This document shows positions 33,475 through 45,699 of a stretch of 64,000 nt of DNA, one piece after another; the stretch's first letter is position 1; the number at the start of each line of letters is the position of its first letter. This stretch comes from Pseudofabraea citricarpa (Eukaryota > Ascomycota > Leotiomycetes > Helotiales > Dermateaceae): positions 310,001 through 374,000 of the forward strand of contig JAPWGK010000028.1 in the NCBI GenBank assembly GCA_029641185.1, read 5' to 3'. Below the pieces are notes generated by a model, which searched no databases, was not told the DNA's origin, and was given only the letters and a program-made list of their open reading frames with translations. Position numbers and translations under genes: made by a program.

Positions 33475-34060
33475 GCAATACACAGGTGTTTAGTTTACAG
33501 TTAAATATGAGAGGGTCATACTCCTAACTTGCTATAGCACCTTCCCTAATTATGAGCAGTTCTACGGGTGAAAGCAAACATGTGTCAACTCGAAAAGCTC
33601 AATATATGCAGTCTTCATGCAACCCGACTTGGCTGACAGAACTGCTGACATGCATGTCAGTCCTACCTCAAAAGGTAACCCCGCACTTGTTCTAGAACGC
33701 TCATGCCTCTTATCTTAACCGCTGCACTATATACTACATGTAATATCAGTTCTGAAATAACCCTGTGTCTGGTCAGTTAATCAAGACCCTCAACGCGTCC
33801 GAACGTAACTCGGATAAAAAGCCCATGTCCCACCATGCAAAGCTGACTTCACCCGAACTGATTCGAATCTTATGTATCATCTTAGATGAAACTTTTTTAT
33901 AAGAGGCAGATATTCACTTTAGCTAGCTATGAACCACCATCTCTTGCAAACAATATCACAGTGAAAAACTGTACCTCAAAACGTCCTTAGAAACCTCTCG
34001 TCGCGTTCGAAATTCACTTATTGGATCTTTATCTCCCACAGCCGGACCATATCACTACAA
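33475..34060. promoter_or_regulatory. Divergent promoter region of P450 and MFS genes
   Basis: 586 bp between the P450 start (-) and the MFS start (+). It contains a perfect 16-bp palindrome (33645-33660). No open frame of note. Confidence 0.6.
33645..33660. promoter_or_regulatory. Perfect 16-bp palindrome CTGACATGCATGTCAG
   Basis: Reads identically on both strands and lies 171 bp upstream of the P450 start and 401 bp upstream of the MFS start. Dimeric regulators often bind such sites. About one perfect 16-bp palindrome is expected by chance in 64 kb, so only its position makes it notable. Confidence 0.35.
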
Positions 34061-35695
34061 ATGGGCGCAGGCTTCGTTCTCGAAGACCGTCATCTTCGTG
34101 GCACTATAATCTTTGAAGACATCGCACACAGCGAAAATGTCACCGGGGGTCTCAAGCATGGGAATGGCAGCCATAGCCATATGGTTCTTACTCCGCAGCC
34201 AAGCGATGACCCCAACGATCCGTTGACCTGGCCCCAAACCCGAAAAATGGTCATCATGCTCATCACTGGTATGGGCACTATTCTATATGGAGCTGTTTTC
34301 GGGCCTCTTTTAAATGCGAGCTTGGTGGTTATTGCTATGGATTTAGGCGTCACAATCACCGATATCACTCTATTATCCGGGTATCAAGTGTTGGTTGTAG
34401 GATGTACAGCGCCCTTTGTGAGCGCGTTGAGCAGGAAATACGGAAAGAGAGGCTTATTTGTGCTTTCTGCTATTTCTGCTGTAGTGGGCAATGTCATTGG
34501 GAGTACTTCAAAGAGTTACAAGCAACTGCTTGCTGCTCGAATCATTCAAGGCTTGTCGGTTAGTACCTACGAGAGTCTGTTGCTAGTGGTTATTGGCGAT
34601 TTGTTTTTTGTCCATGAAAGAGGCATGTACACTTCTATTGTTAGCTTTCTGCTGGCTGCTGTATCAAATTTGGCGAGCGTAGTGTGCGGACCTATCACAA
34701 ATAGCTTGGGATGGAAGTATCTATTCCACATTTTCATTGTCGTTTCTAGTGTGCAGACTTTTTGTCAGATTTTCTTCGTTCCAGAGACAACGTATCGCAG
34801 AGATCATAATTACGAAGCTACGGAGCTTGCTACGGAAAACATGGAAGGTTTGACAAACCATGAACATGGGAATGAGAAAGGAATACCGCGGAAATTAGAG
34901 AGTGTGACAACGAGACAGACAATGCCGGCGAAAAAGACCTTCTGGCAAGATATGAAGCTATTTGATGGCTCATATTCGGACGAAACTCTTGTTCAGCTCT
35001 TAATCGCTCCATTCGCGGTCTGCATGAACATTGCGGTGGCCTATATAGTCGTTGTACAGGGCTGTTTTGTCTGTCTGTACGTTGCCATCGCATTCGTTCT
35101 CGCCCAGATTTTTGGGTACCCACCATACAACATGTCACCAGCCGCAATCGGATATCTGTCTTTGGGCCCTTTCATCGGCGGCCTCGTTGCCGTTGTGTTC
35201 TTTGCAATTATTTCGGATCCTCTCATTTTGTTTATGGCAAAAAGAAACAAAGGTGTCTATGAGCCAGAGTATCGACTTCTTATTGCAATCCTAGGGTTGG
35301 TCAGTGGTGCAGGACTTTTTGCGTATGGATATGTGACTCAAAACTACGGGAGCTTATATTTAGCCGCTACGATCCATGCTTTTATCATATTTGGTGTCAT
35401 GGCCTTAGTCGTAGCAACTTCATCATACGCTTTGGATGCATATGGGGACATGAGCAACGAGATCTTCATCACGGGTATGATGTTTAAGAATTTCTTACTC
35501 TACGGGTTTACATATTTTATCAACGACTGGTTGGCCAGAGAAGGTCCTCGGCGTGTTTTCTACACTTTTGGGGCCATTGGATTTGGGGCCATGGCTGGAA
35601 TACCAATCATATATGTCTTTGGGAAAAGGTATCGGAGTTATTGGCGTAGGCACAACTTGCTCGAGAGATTCCATGTCAGAACTCATTCTGAATAG
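34061..35695 (+). CDS. MFS transporter, DHA1/HOL1-like
   Basis: Single exon, 544 aa, intact. A cytosolic N-terminal segment with DPNDPLTWP, typical of fungal DHA1 drug:H+ antiporters, precedes about 12 membrane helices. A long hydrophilic central loop (about 250-305) separates the halves. The loop after helix 2 carries SRKYGKRG, the MFS motif A region. The segment SSYALDAYGDMSNEIFITG near the end is characteristic of the fungal HOL1-like branch. It sits in the plasma membrane as a proton-coupled porter; the substrate is unknown. Its divergent P450 neighbour suggests both deal with the same compound (inference). Confidence 0.93.
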   Translation: MGAGFVLEDRHLRGTIIFEDIAHSENVTGGLKHGNGSHSHMVLTPQPSDDPNDPLTWPQTRKMVIMLITGMGTILYGAVFGPLLNASLVVIAMDLGVTITDITLLSGYQVLVVGCTAPFVSALSRKYGKRGLFVLSAISAVVGNVIGSTSKSYKQLLAARIIQGLSVSTYESLLLVVIGDLFFVHERGMYTSIVSFLLAAVSNLASVVCGPITNSLGWKYLFHIFIVVSSVQTFCQIFFVPETTYRRDHNYEATELATENMEGLTNHEHGNEKGIPRKLESVTTRQTMPAKKTFWQDMKLFDGSYSDETLVQLLIAPFAVCMNIAVAYIVVVQGCFVCLYVAIAFVLAQIFGYPPYNMSPAAIGYLSLGPFIGGLVAVVFFAIISDPLILFMAKRNKGVYEPEYRLLIAILGLVSGAGLFAYGYVTQNYGSLYLAATIHAFIIFGVMALVVATSSYALDAYGDMSNEIFITGMMFKNFLLYGFTYFINDWLAREGPRRVFYTFGAIGFGAMAGIPIIYVFGKRYRSYWRRHNLLERFHVRTHSE

Positions 35696-36833
35696 CAGTA
35701 AAATGGAAATAAACGACGTTTCATAATGATCTGATTTTATATAGAATCTTTTTCTTATCCGTTGCGTGAAGTCTATGCAGCTCGCCCATGTTGCTCGGGC
35801 GCTAATATGACATGCCTCGCCACCAAACTTCTCAGTGCTTACTGCTAGAGATGGCCTTGAAATATTCATAATATTTCTAAGCACTCCCATTTTCCTCAAA
35901 TATTCCTCGCTTCCTGCTAGCCAACGCAAGTTTTCGTCGCCATCAAAGGCCTGTTTATAAGATGGTTTAAGCTAAATCAATTTCTGTCCAGAATCACACA
36001 ACAGTTAAGTCTCATCGCAGCGACATCATATATCTCTCTACTAGCACACACTCAGACTCAAGACCTGAATACATTATCATTTACATAAGTATCTAATCTA
36101 GAACAGATTGTTTTAGTGTAATAGCAGAGATAAATCAGCCACTTATCATGACAACCCACATGTATGTTTTTCCACCAAGACGATCCGTGCAACCAGAAAT
36201 AGACCCAAATAAATTAAGAGGACGAATTAAGCCCATATTACAAAGTAATGCATTTTTAGCCGAAGTCTAACTATCCCAATATCGTGTACCCAGAAGGACT
36301 CTCATTCGAAACACCCGGGAAAAAACCGACGTGGTTGGTATCGAGCTTTAAAAAAGCGAGAGTATAGCAACCTGAAATTTTCTATGAAAACCAAATTAGG
36401 ACTCAGCCTTTCATCTGATGAGAGAATCGATATTGCCACCGCTTTTCTTCATTCTCGTTGTAGTAAGTTAGTATTCTGTTTTAGCTGAAACTCTTGAGGT
36501 TAAACTAATCAAATATAAATGACGGTGACAGCAAGCCGGATAACATACTCAAGTACTAATTTGAAAGCAAATTGATACCTCGAGTTTCAGGCTTGGGTTA
36601 ATCTACCATATCGGCTGTACAAAATGATCAATGTTCTGTTCAGGTTCCATGTACCCTCTACGGTGTGCACCGGAGTAGGAGCTCAAAAAGTTGAGCCTTA
36701 CCATTCCTTTTTTTTTTTTTATCAACCAAGACATCCGTACTGACCAACCGGAATAAACTGAGAGATAATTCCGCATCTAAAACGGGAGATTTTCAAGCTG
36801 TAAGACTGCGACGTTTGAACGACAGATATTTTT
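35696..36833. other. Convergent intergenic region, no gene seen
   Basis: About 1.14 kb of AT-rich DNA between the MFS gene (+) and the GNAT gene (-). A T13-type run lies at about 36708-36720. A minus-strand frame at 35495-35929 overlaps the MFS coding region and looks like a shadow. Confidence 0.6.
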
Positions 36834-37717
36834 TCACTTCCGGTCCATAAGTGCCTGCACGTGTTCTCTGCCTCCTTCTTCCCAATCATCCCAGCATAAA
36901 CTAAGTAGAATCGTATCTCTTCCAAGATTCTTCTCATTTCCATTTCTAGGCATTGACCTCCCATTGCCCAACTTCCCTTTCTCTCTTCCATCATGAAATA
37001 TGCGGTGCCACTTGAGTATCGCTTCCTTTTTGAACCCCAATCTCTCCGCAGTACGCAGACTTGCCACATTTACTGAGTTTGTCTGCCACTCAACCCTTCT
37101 CAATGCTAGACCACCTTCCTCCTCCGAGTCAAGAGCATAGTGGAGAAGAAGCCCGATTGCGTTTGTTGTCACATGAGTCCTCTGAAATGCTGGAAAGATA
37201 TTCACATAGCCAATTTCGGTGCTATCGTTGATTGCCGATGAGGCCATATAGGCCACAATCCCAGCTATAACTTCTTTATCAGGAGCGTTACTCGGGCTTA
37301 ATTTATCAATTATAGCCCAGAGAAACGTGGTCGGATCGGGAACCACTTTTTTTAAGACAAAATTCTTTACGAAGTCATCTGCTGAGGAAAATGGACCCAT
37401 GGCCTGGTGTGCGTAGATTTCGGGATAGCTTGCAGTTTGTGAGAAGTATTCTGACGCATGCTTGCACGGCTGGTGGGAAACATATGTTAGATCAACAACA
37501 AGAACAGAATGTAAGTCTCTGACTGTGTAAACAAAAAGTTCCGGCTGTAAGTTGCTTTTACAAAATATTGATCGGAAACTTTCTTCAAAAAACGGAAGTT
37601 GTAGTAAGATCTTACATCAAAGGCAATTAATTTGACTCGCTGGTTCGAGAGCTCTTTGATCGGGAAACAGAAGTTTGCTCCTAAATCCGAAGATGAAGGT
37701 AAATCTGGTGTCGTCAT
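36834..37717 (-). CDS. GNAT-family N-acetyltransferase
   Basis: Two exons: 37717-37616 and 37469-36834 (738 nt, 245 aa); the 146-nt intron is longer than average here. The RimJ/RimL-like acetyltransferase layout (PF13302) is clear: a KLIAFDPCKHASEYF start, YLPFGPF-like AMGPFSSADDF, then EIGYVNIFPAFQRTHVTTNAI with the acetyl-CoA-binding region, and EWQTNSVNVASLRTAERLGFKKE with the conserved N-x-x-S/L arrangement. Fungal members acetylate small amines or protein N-termini; the substrate is unknown. Start: the first ATG in frame is at 37717; an internal ATG at 37400 would lose the first beta strand. Confidence 0.88.
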
Positions 37718-38977
37718 CGTGTCAGCTTCGTCTATTCTTATCACTTCTCAGCCTCTCTGAATTATTGGATTATAAGATGGTCAGTTGTAAAAGGCAAACT
37801 AGCTTGAAAATAAATTTGATGGTTTTGATGATTTTCTACGGTTATGGCAAGCCTAGAGTGAAGGAGGGGGGAAGTTGGTACGACGTGTAAATATCTTGAA
37901 AGGTACGCTGGCGGTGGAGTCATGTATGGCGTGCTTCCCCACATGGGCTAAGGATGGATCCAGCTTAGCAATTTACCCAGGTATATACCCCTACTTGTAC
38001 AAGCACTTCAATTCAAATATCCTGAACACGCGAACAATAATCGAAACTAGTTTAAATTAACATATGTTTTCCATGACTTTTCCCGCCTCTCTTTCATATT
38101 CTTATAAGCCATGTTAAGACTCGTTAGATATATATTTCTACAAGAGTAGCTTTCCAAAAGATCAAGGATTATAAAAGCCTATCAGATAAGCAGAGTTACA
38201 GGATAAATGAAGCAGTGGCGATTTGCAGGTTCCCTCGATATTTGCTTGGAATACATTGCGTGCGAGGTACTCGATGACCTGATAGATAGATACCCTTTTG
38301 GCCCTTCGGCCTCTGGTTGAGAAAGATTCCTGACATGCTGCCCAAAGAAGGGAGCTCATGTCTAACGGTGTGCTCTAGAGAGTACAGTGTGGACCTCGTC
38401 AGTTGATCTGGCGTGTTGTAGAGAGTGGGATCGCGTCGGCTGATCAATTGGCTTCATTGAACGATGAAGTGAGTGTCTGTGTCTGTATAAAAGCCTCAGC
38501 GCTTTTATCTCCACCACTTTCATCCACTTGCTAGAAATCAAAGGGAAGAAGAATTTCAAAATCATTGTTTACAGAAATAGGGCTAGGTGGGTGTTTGCTA
38601 TATTTATAGTGACGACAACGAATTGGATGCGTTTATGCCCTAAATCAAGTACCACGTCATATTAGTATAGAAAGAGATTGCAATAGAGGTGATATGGTGG
38701 AAATGATGTAGATGAGTTTCAACAATAAATTCATGCTACTTCTCTGATATCTTACACTTTGGCCTCATTGGATCTCGACACCTGTTGTTTTGGTCGGATA
38801 GTTCCTCTTAAACTTTGTAGCACAACTTCTACAATTACTGGAAAGTCTTAAAAGTTGAAGTTTATATTCATTCCCTCGGTGTATAGTTACGAGAAAAACA
38901 AGAAAGAATAATCACCACATTTGTGGCATCTTTCAAGCCGTTCCTTCGAAGTTCGAACTATCTCTACCTTACAAGCC
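37718..38977. other. Intergenic, no supported gene
   Basis: 1.26 kb between two minus-strand genes. Short overlapping frames occur near 38160-38565 on the minus strand without domains or splice logic. Confidence 0.55.
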
Positions 38978-39896
38978 CTACTTTCGATCAGGCAGGACTC
39001 GTGTAATTTCAATCTCGTCCTAAAAAACCATCATTAGTATATCATTGTGTTCATCACACTCACAACCCGCTAATAAAATCCAAATTCTCACCTGAAGATC
39101 CCCAGGTTGTATCAAAGCCGCGATGCCCTCGCTACTCAACGACTCATCGCCACGGACCAAATCCCGATACTCGGGCGCACCAGGCCTGACAACATTATCC
39201 GCAACCACCACGGCGCCTTCTTTCAAGAGGCCTAACTCCCTACAGGTCAGAAAATCAGAGACGTACAGATCCTCCTGGTGATCCAAGAACAGCAGATCAA
39301 TCCTGTCGATTTGCTTTGTGTGATACAGATCTTTGACCACCGTGTCCGAAGACCCAACAACGACGGTGATATATTCCTGCAAGCCAGCAAGCTCTATTAG
39401 CTTCTCGGCGATACGCGCAAAGCGAGCCTCGAGCTCCACGCTCCAGATATGAAACTTCTTCTTGTTGCTGTTGCTGCTCGCATCTCCATCCCGCAACCAA
39501 GCATCAGCAAACAAGATAGCCGAGTAGGCCAGGTAGCCGCCCAGCTCGAGCACGACCTCGGGCCTCTCTCTGCTGAGGAGCTCAGAAAGGATACGCGCCT
39601 TGTGCGGGCCGACCGAGATCAGGAACTCGCGCGTTGACGAGAAGGAATCGATGGCCGAAAGAAGCCGTTTAGGCGAGCCCCTGAATTTGTCGAGCTCCGC
39701 CTCGTCGTGGGCGAGGATGAAAGCGAGGAGCTGCTCTTCGCGCCCGTCGTGGGACTTGTGCAGCGACGTAAGTACGAAACTCGAGAAGCGAGAGGAAAGG
39801 AAATTGAAGGGGGGAACATTTTACTTCGATTCCTGTGTCGATGGCTTTTTGCAAACCCGGCCATTTCTGCTTGATCGCGTCCATGTCCATCTCCAT
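38978..39896 (-). CDS. Catechol-type O-methyltransferase
   Basis: Three exons: 39896-39825, 39754-39092, 39019-38978 (777 nt, 258 aa), all junctions in phase. The SAM-binding block VLELGGYLAYSAILFADA and the later LLFLDHQEDLYVSDFL and VVVADNVVRPGAPEY segments are the hallmarks of the COMT-like family (PF01596/PF13578), including the metal-binding Asp/Asn positions. The enzyme should transfer a methyl group from SAM to a catechol or similar diol. The acidic, short C-terminal exon encodes DEIEITRVLP. Three in-frame ATGs lie within the first five codons; the first is used. It lies 1.3 kb from the GNAT gene, close to the P450/MFS pair. Confidence 0.88.
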
Positions 39897-41115
39897 TTTC
39901 AGGTGTGGTGGGTTCGTGGTGATGGAGCGGGGTAAAAACTAAGAATACCAACCAGAGCTCGATGAAGATTGCGTGATTAGAGTAAGCTCGAAAAGAAAGA
40001 GAGAGAAAACATACTAAAGGGAAGGGAATGCGACGATTACTTATACCCATACAGGTGTGCTGTGCCTCAGCGCTAACGAAAAAAGTCATCATCATCAGTT
40101 TCTCTTCCCCCATCCCTCTCTACCATTCATAGAACTAGTTATAATGACTCATGCATCCATGCTTACGAATAAGCAGTGGCTGCTTATCTACCGTACTGTG
40201 GTGAATCGAGGATTGAGTGGTAAAACACACGAAATAAGAACTTTACTTGAAAGAAATAGAAGACGGTTAGCGAAATGAGATACTTATAAAGAAATGCAAT
40301 TAAAACATCTTATCTCAAATGAACAGAAGGAAGTTTATGTACAAAGTGAATTTAACTGTCGGTGGAGTATTTTTTTAAAGGAACAAAATACGTGAGCGAT
40401 CTTTCTGAGGCTCGGCCAAAGCTGCAAGATAAAGGGGCGAAATCCCGTAGCGAGGACTTGAGAAAGATTATTTATATTCACACCGACCCATATCAAATCA
40501 ACTAACACCACACACACACAAATACAAAGTTCCATAAACATAATCTGTGTATATATATATCTCATTTCATAATATACCTAATATAAGAAGAAAGGGCCAA
40601 AGCCAAAGTAAAGTGGGGGTATCTAAAGCGAGCAAGCTGCTAAAAGGCAAAGCAAAGCAAAGAGACACACCAAAAGAGAAAGAAAACACTCCTCTCCATC
40701 ATACTTTTTTTGGTAGCTCCTTCATCATTTCATTTCATACCAATCATCAAATCATCGTCCCTCTCTTCCTCGTTCTCGTACCTTATACCGAAAAGCCGAA
40801 CCCTAATCCAAATCCTAACCCAAACCCAAACCACGCAAAACCAACCCAAAGAGAGAAAAAGCGGACGTAATTAAGTATTTTCTTCCCTAGCGCAATAACC
40901 AGACTGCAGAGATTTTCGGAACATAGGAACCAAAGGGAAAAGAAAAATGTGAAAATATGTTGGGAAGAGGCTCGCGCCTAAGAAGTCTGGGTCCTTCTTT
41001 CTTTCTTTTTTGGGATGCAATGCTCCGGTCCGGTCGACAGAAATAAAACAGATGCAAAGAAATAGAAGGAACGAGACGACGAGAATAAGAAATAAGTGTT
41101 GTGGGTGTCGTTCTA
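39897..41115. other. Intergenic, no supported gene
   Basis: About 1.2 kb between two minus-strand genes. It contains a TA run (40549-40560) and a C/A-rich stretch with a few CCCTAA-like units (40799-40835). No gene is seen. Confidence 0.55.
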
Positions 41116-44100
41116 TCAAACACTGGCGGTTCTTCGGCGTGGGACGACGGGCTTTTGCGCATACGCGACCACAAGCTTGAAGTTCGTATTCCACTTTTCA
41201 CACTCTCGCAATAAGAGGCCATCATTGAAGATACTTCGGCTGAAGTCACCATCAGGCATAACACCCATCTCGTAGCTGCGTGTATACCACCATCGACCAA
41301 CCTTAGCTACCATCTTAGTGATGCCCTCATCTCCAGCTTCTGTTTCGTCTTTCATCATGTCAGCCAGTGACAGTTCCTCGTTCTTGACTGATGACTTGTC
41401 TCCAGCAGGAATGATGCTCGCGACAGGCACTCCGACTTTACAACTCTTTACATCATGGAAACCTCGCTTGCCTACAAGACGGAGTACAGTGTCGGAGGCA
41501 GATGCGAGAGACGTGTTGGGATCTGCTACTTGCATCTTAACCTTTAGTCCACGTACTGCTCGTCTTGCTCGGTTACCCATGTTCATCATGTCGAGATCGA
41601 GAATGCTCATTTCGAGGTAGCCAGCTGGTTTGAGAACTCGTTTGCTCTCGGCTATGATGTTGCGATATGATGCTTCGGGGCAGGCAGTGGGGAAGCGGAA
41701 CACGACAGTAGAGAAAAAGTCTCGTGGGAATGGGAACTTTTCGAGGGTGTTGAGATATTGAACTTGTCGGTGGTTTTCGGGTGTGAGAGGGAACGAGTTG
41801 CTTGATGAACGTTGAGCCGAAGAGAGGGGTCGAGTAGGACTAAGATTGTAAAAGGTTACATTGGGATATGTTTCGGCGGCATAGAAGGACCAGTCATCTA
41901 CTTATTATTAGTCAATACTCCTCAACGATACCATGGAGTGCTTACCGTTACCAAGACCATCAATGACAAGAATGGAATGGTGCTTTGACGAGTCTAGTTG
42001 CATTATATCCTCACGAGCCGGACTAAATAGAACGTGGCCAAATGTGAGCCACTTGCTAACAGTCATTGATCCAACACGAAGATTGACTTGTTGAATAGGA
42101 GAGGTATCATCCTGTGCGACTATCGAAATAATCCTCGAGTCACTTGAAGATCGTGAATGAGATACAGTGGGTGTGGATTTTTGGGAACAAGGAGATCCCG
42201 GTTCCCCTTTCGAAGCAGATTCATCGGCTATCGAGTTGTTGCGATCTCCATACCCAGCGAAGAAATCCGTGAAAGAAATGGATGAGGTCGGTGATGAGAT
42301 GTTGTTCAAGGCTTCCTTCAGTCTTGGGTTCATTTCGTTGCTGTATTCACTCGATGTTGTAGAGTCTCTGGGCGGACCTAGATCCTTGATAACAGGCGTC
42401 GTAGTCAAGGTCGGCGATTCTTTTGCAGGCTCAATGATACGCTTCATAGCTCGGCTCTCGTAGCTCTCATACTGAAATGGTACGCCATGAGACGACGTGG
42501 CAGATGGAGGCATCTTCGGTGTCTCATCACGCTCGATCAAATCATCATACTCATTCCAAACCTCATCTTCTTGCAACTCTGCGTCGGCTTCGGGAACAAC
42601 GGCAACGGTTCCAATGAAGCTCATTCCACCCGAGCTACTACTTGTGGTTGCAGTCGAGTTCTTGCGTGGTGAGAAAGCCAGAAAATCAGAATTGTTGGCA
42701 TTGTCCTTGGATTCACCAGATCCGTGCTTAGGTGTTGCTTCGGGGTTTGAACGAGGTTGAATTGGCTCTGGAGTAGATGGTTTCGGAGGGCTAGGACCTA
42801 GGCCTACCGATTGTTCATCCATAACGATGGGGCCTTGTAGTGGCTGCAGCATGCTAATCCTGGCAAACGGCCGAGAGAACGACTTGGGGGAAGTCTGTTC
42901 TGGCCTTGCGCGAACAACATTTGGAATTCGGCCGACTTGGGGAAGTCGACTAGGACGTACGGGTGGTGCTGTTTGTTTCACGACGTGGAAATCTGTTTGT
43001 GGCATTTCCGGAGTAATAGGTTGTGGGTTTGGAGCTTTGATAGGAATCGAAGCCAAGTGTGCCAGCTCAGGGGGTCTTTCCACTTTGACTTCTTCAAGTC
43101 TCTGTATATTCGCTTTGTAATTGTTGAATTGGATGGCGTCCAGCTCCTCATTCGATAGATCAACAACATCAGCATCACGGAGGATGTCCTCGAGGTCGAT
43201 ACCATCAATATCTATCTGATCATCGGAGGAGTCCAGCAAAGCATAATGAGGCATAGCCTTGGGAGCAGCTTTGTTCACGACAACCTTCATCGACTGTTGC
43301 ATCGGAGCCTCGGGCTCTGGGGTCTTTTGTGATCGATGGAAGAAGTTCCATTTCTTTGTTTTCTCGGGAGACTTTGGTCGCTTAGCCAGTTTCCTAGGTC
43401 CTGCTGCTCGACGCCCTCTGTCTATCTCTGCTCTTGCTTCTAACTGCGATTCGTCAGACATCACACTCGTATCAAGACTGCTGATAGATGGCGAAGTGAC
43501 ACCTGCGATATTCAGGGGCTTTGGCACATTCAGAGGAAGTGCTCCTGTGGAGTTATTGAGACGTTGTATGGATCGACGGAACGCCAAAGATGGCTTCTTT
43601 ACAGCGGCTTCTTCACTGCTATCGGATACGCGTCGACCTCTTGGTCCCATACCAGAAACACGTCTTGGTGCTTCTTTTGGAAGTGCCGATGGCCAAAGTG
43701 TAGTGCGAGATGCTTCATTGCTCAAGTTTGACTTCGAAGAGCTCCCTCTAGAGTCAAGACTAGGTCGCTCAAGAGCGATACTAGTATTGCTCTCACTTCG
43801 GTTGAGCTGCATACCTTCGTTTTGGTTCTGGAGGATCTCTCCGCCTCCCGCAATTACAACTGGGCTCATTCGTTCGAGAAGGAAAGGATCGAAGGTACGA
43901 GTGCTTGCGAAGCTTTCTTCAGACGTTCTTGCGGTACTCAAGCTTCGATCCCTTGGTTTTACCATACCACCCGCACTCGAACTTCGACCTCGACTAGCAT
44001 ATCTCCCATATCCTTCGTGGCCAGTACCAGCTGCAGGCCCTCTCCTTGTTTGCTTATCCTTGCCCTCTGATTGCGAGACATCATTTGAGGTCTTAGTCCG

Positions 44101-45699
44101 TCTTCCAAAAAGACCGAAGCGATGTTTGTTGTTTGTGACGCCTGGGCTTGGGGTTCGTCCCCTAGAGCTGGTCGACTTGTCTTGCGGTCGTAAATCTGGA
44201 ATGATACCTAAGCCGGTTGGCCCGGGAGTTGCTTCGCGATAGTGCTGCTGGATAGGACTTGGTGATGGATTTCTTGAAGAAGCCTGCGATCTTTGCATGG
44301 GCATTGGGAGTTGTCCTTGAGAATTATATGCAGGCAGAGTACTTCGTCGCTTCTCTTGTGTAAATCCGATTCCAACGAGGTTACTCTGTATCACAGTTCT
44401 CGATGGACCTATCTGAGATTGGAGATCCGGTGTGCCATCCCGACTTGGTCGAACTGGAGGTGTGCTTGTCTTGTATGTAACAGCTGGAGTTTGGGCTTTT
44501 GGTGAGAATTCAGGCGAAGTTGCCATCACAGGTTTGGCAAAAACCTTTGACGCTTTGGAGGGAGACTCCTGTTCATCGGAACGAGGCTTCACATATTTCT
44601 GAGACGATTTCCGGGGAGGCGGACTCGGAGGCAATGGTGAAAGTCTCTTCTTCTTCTTGTCTCTTGATCTATCACCATCTCTCACGGTTGAATTGGATGA
44701 AGATGAGTTCAATGATTCTCTCAAAGCTGGAAGTCCTTGTTGATCAAGTACGGGGGCCTCGGCCTCAGAGGTGCTGCCTGTCCGTCTACGGGAGACTGGA
44801 GGACGACTCGTGGCAGGACTGCATTGCCGTAATCTTGGGGTGTGTGGTTTGATAGGGGCTACAATACCAGGAGATTGAGATGACATAGAAGTTGGTGTTG
44901 TATCTCTACTGTAAGCTCCGGGTCCTGGTGATTCAGAAAATCGTGTTGATGGGCTTGCACTGTAACCACTACCGCTGTAACCACTTAACCTATTATGATT
45001 ACTACTTAGAGCCGAGTAGATCGGCGTTGCAGAATATTGACTAATTGCTGGCGGAAGGTCTTGAGTAGATAGCTTGTGTGGAATCTCAGCATGGAACCTG
45101 TTGCTTGGGCCTGTGTGGTCAGGTCTTGCCCTGTATCTATCCAATTCTGGGATCACTTGTGGCTCTTCCGACGGCTGAACGATGGCCGTTCTAGTAAACA
45201 CTTGATAGTATGCTTCTGCAGACTTTAACGAGGAATCGATACTTTGGTAATTGTCTGAAGATGATTCTGACCATTTTGTGGGAGAAGATGATCCTGTCCG
45301 AGGTAGAGGAGGTGGGCGTTCACTTTCAGCCTTTTGAGCTATTGAAGAGGGCTTCCTCCTCAAAACATTCCGTGACGGCTTCCCTTTCAGTTCTGGCGCA
45401 GCAGTTGTTGGTGTTGTTGTTTTGGACTTTCCAAAACCAAACCTTGACCCGGTAGATTTTGGCTCTGGTGCAGGTCGTGTAGCTGGCGAAGGAGCACGGC
45501 TGCTGGGTTTTGGTAACCCGGTTAGCGGTGGGCGATTGTTCGAGGTCTTTCTATTTTCCATCCTCCTGGGAACACTGGGGATTTCTCCGCCACTTCCCTC
45601 TACCCTACTCGAAGTCGATGTATAAGTCCCAAGTCGTTTCGATCGTGGGGTTTCGCCTGGCCGTATAGGTGGATCGAAGCCAGATTGATATGATGCCAT
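41116..45699 (-). CDS. Large disordered protein with C-terminal methyltransferase-like domain
   Basis: Two exons: 45699-41946 and 41897-41116 (4,536 nt, 1,511 aa), with a 49-nt intron. Residues 1 to about 1190 are low-complexity, rich in S, P, R, T and K with many SP/TP and RxxS sites, basic and probably phosphorylated and disordered. From about 1195 a class I methyltransferase-like fold begins (SKWLTFGHVLFSP..). Motif I reads ILVIDGLGNDDW in place of the usual GxGxG loop, followed by TVVFRFPTACPEASYRNIIAESKRVLKPAGYLEMS, the typical post-motif region. The degenerate SAM loop leaves activity uncertain. The intron falls exactly in motif I. Length and intact frame indicate selection. The cellular role is unknown. 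Confidence 0.9.

Noticed and set aside
33686..33735. tRNA-like A-box on the minus strand (TAGTGCAGCGGTTAAG)
   Set aside because: No B-box GGTTCGA downstream and no acceptor stem; not a tRNA. A SINE-like relic cannot be excluded.
40799..40835. CCCTAA-like units suggesting an interstitial telomere repeat
   Set aside because: Only one perfect CCCTAA and degenerate neighbours; simple A/C-rich sequence.
43259..44242. 327-codon plus-strand frame opposite the large disordered protein
   Set aside because: Antisense to a long S/P/R-rich exon; no domain or start context.
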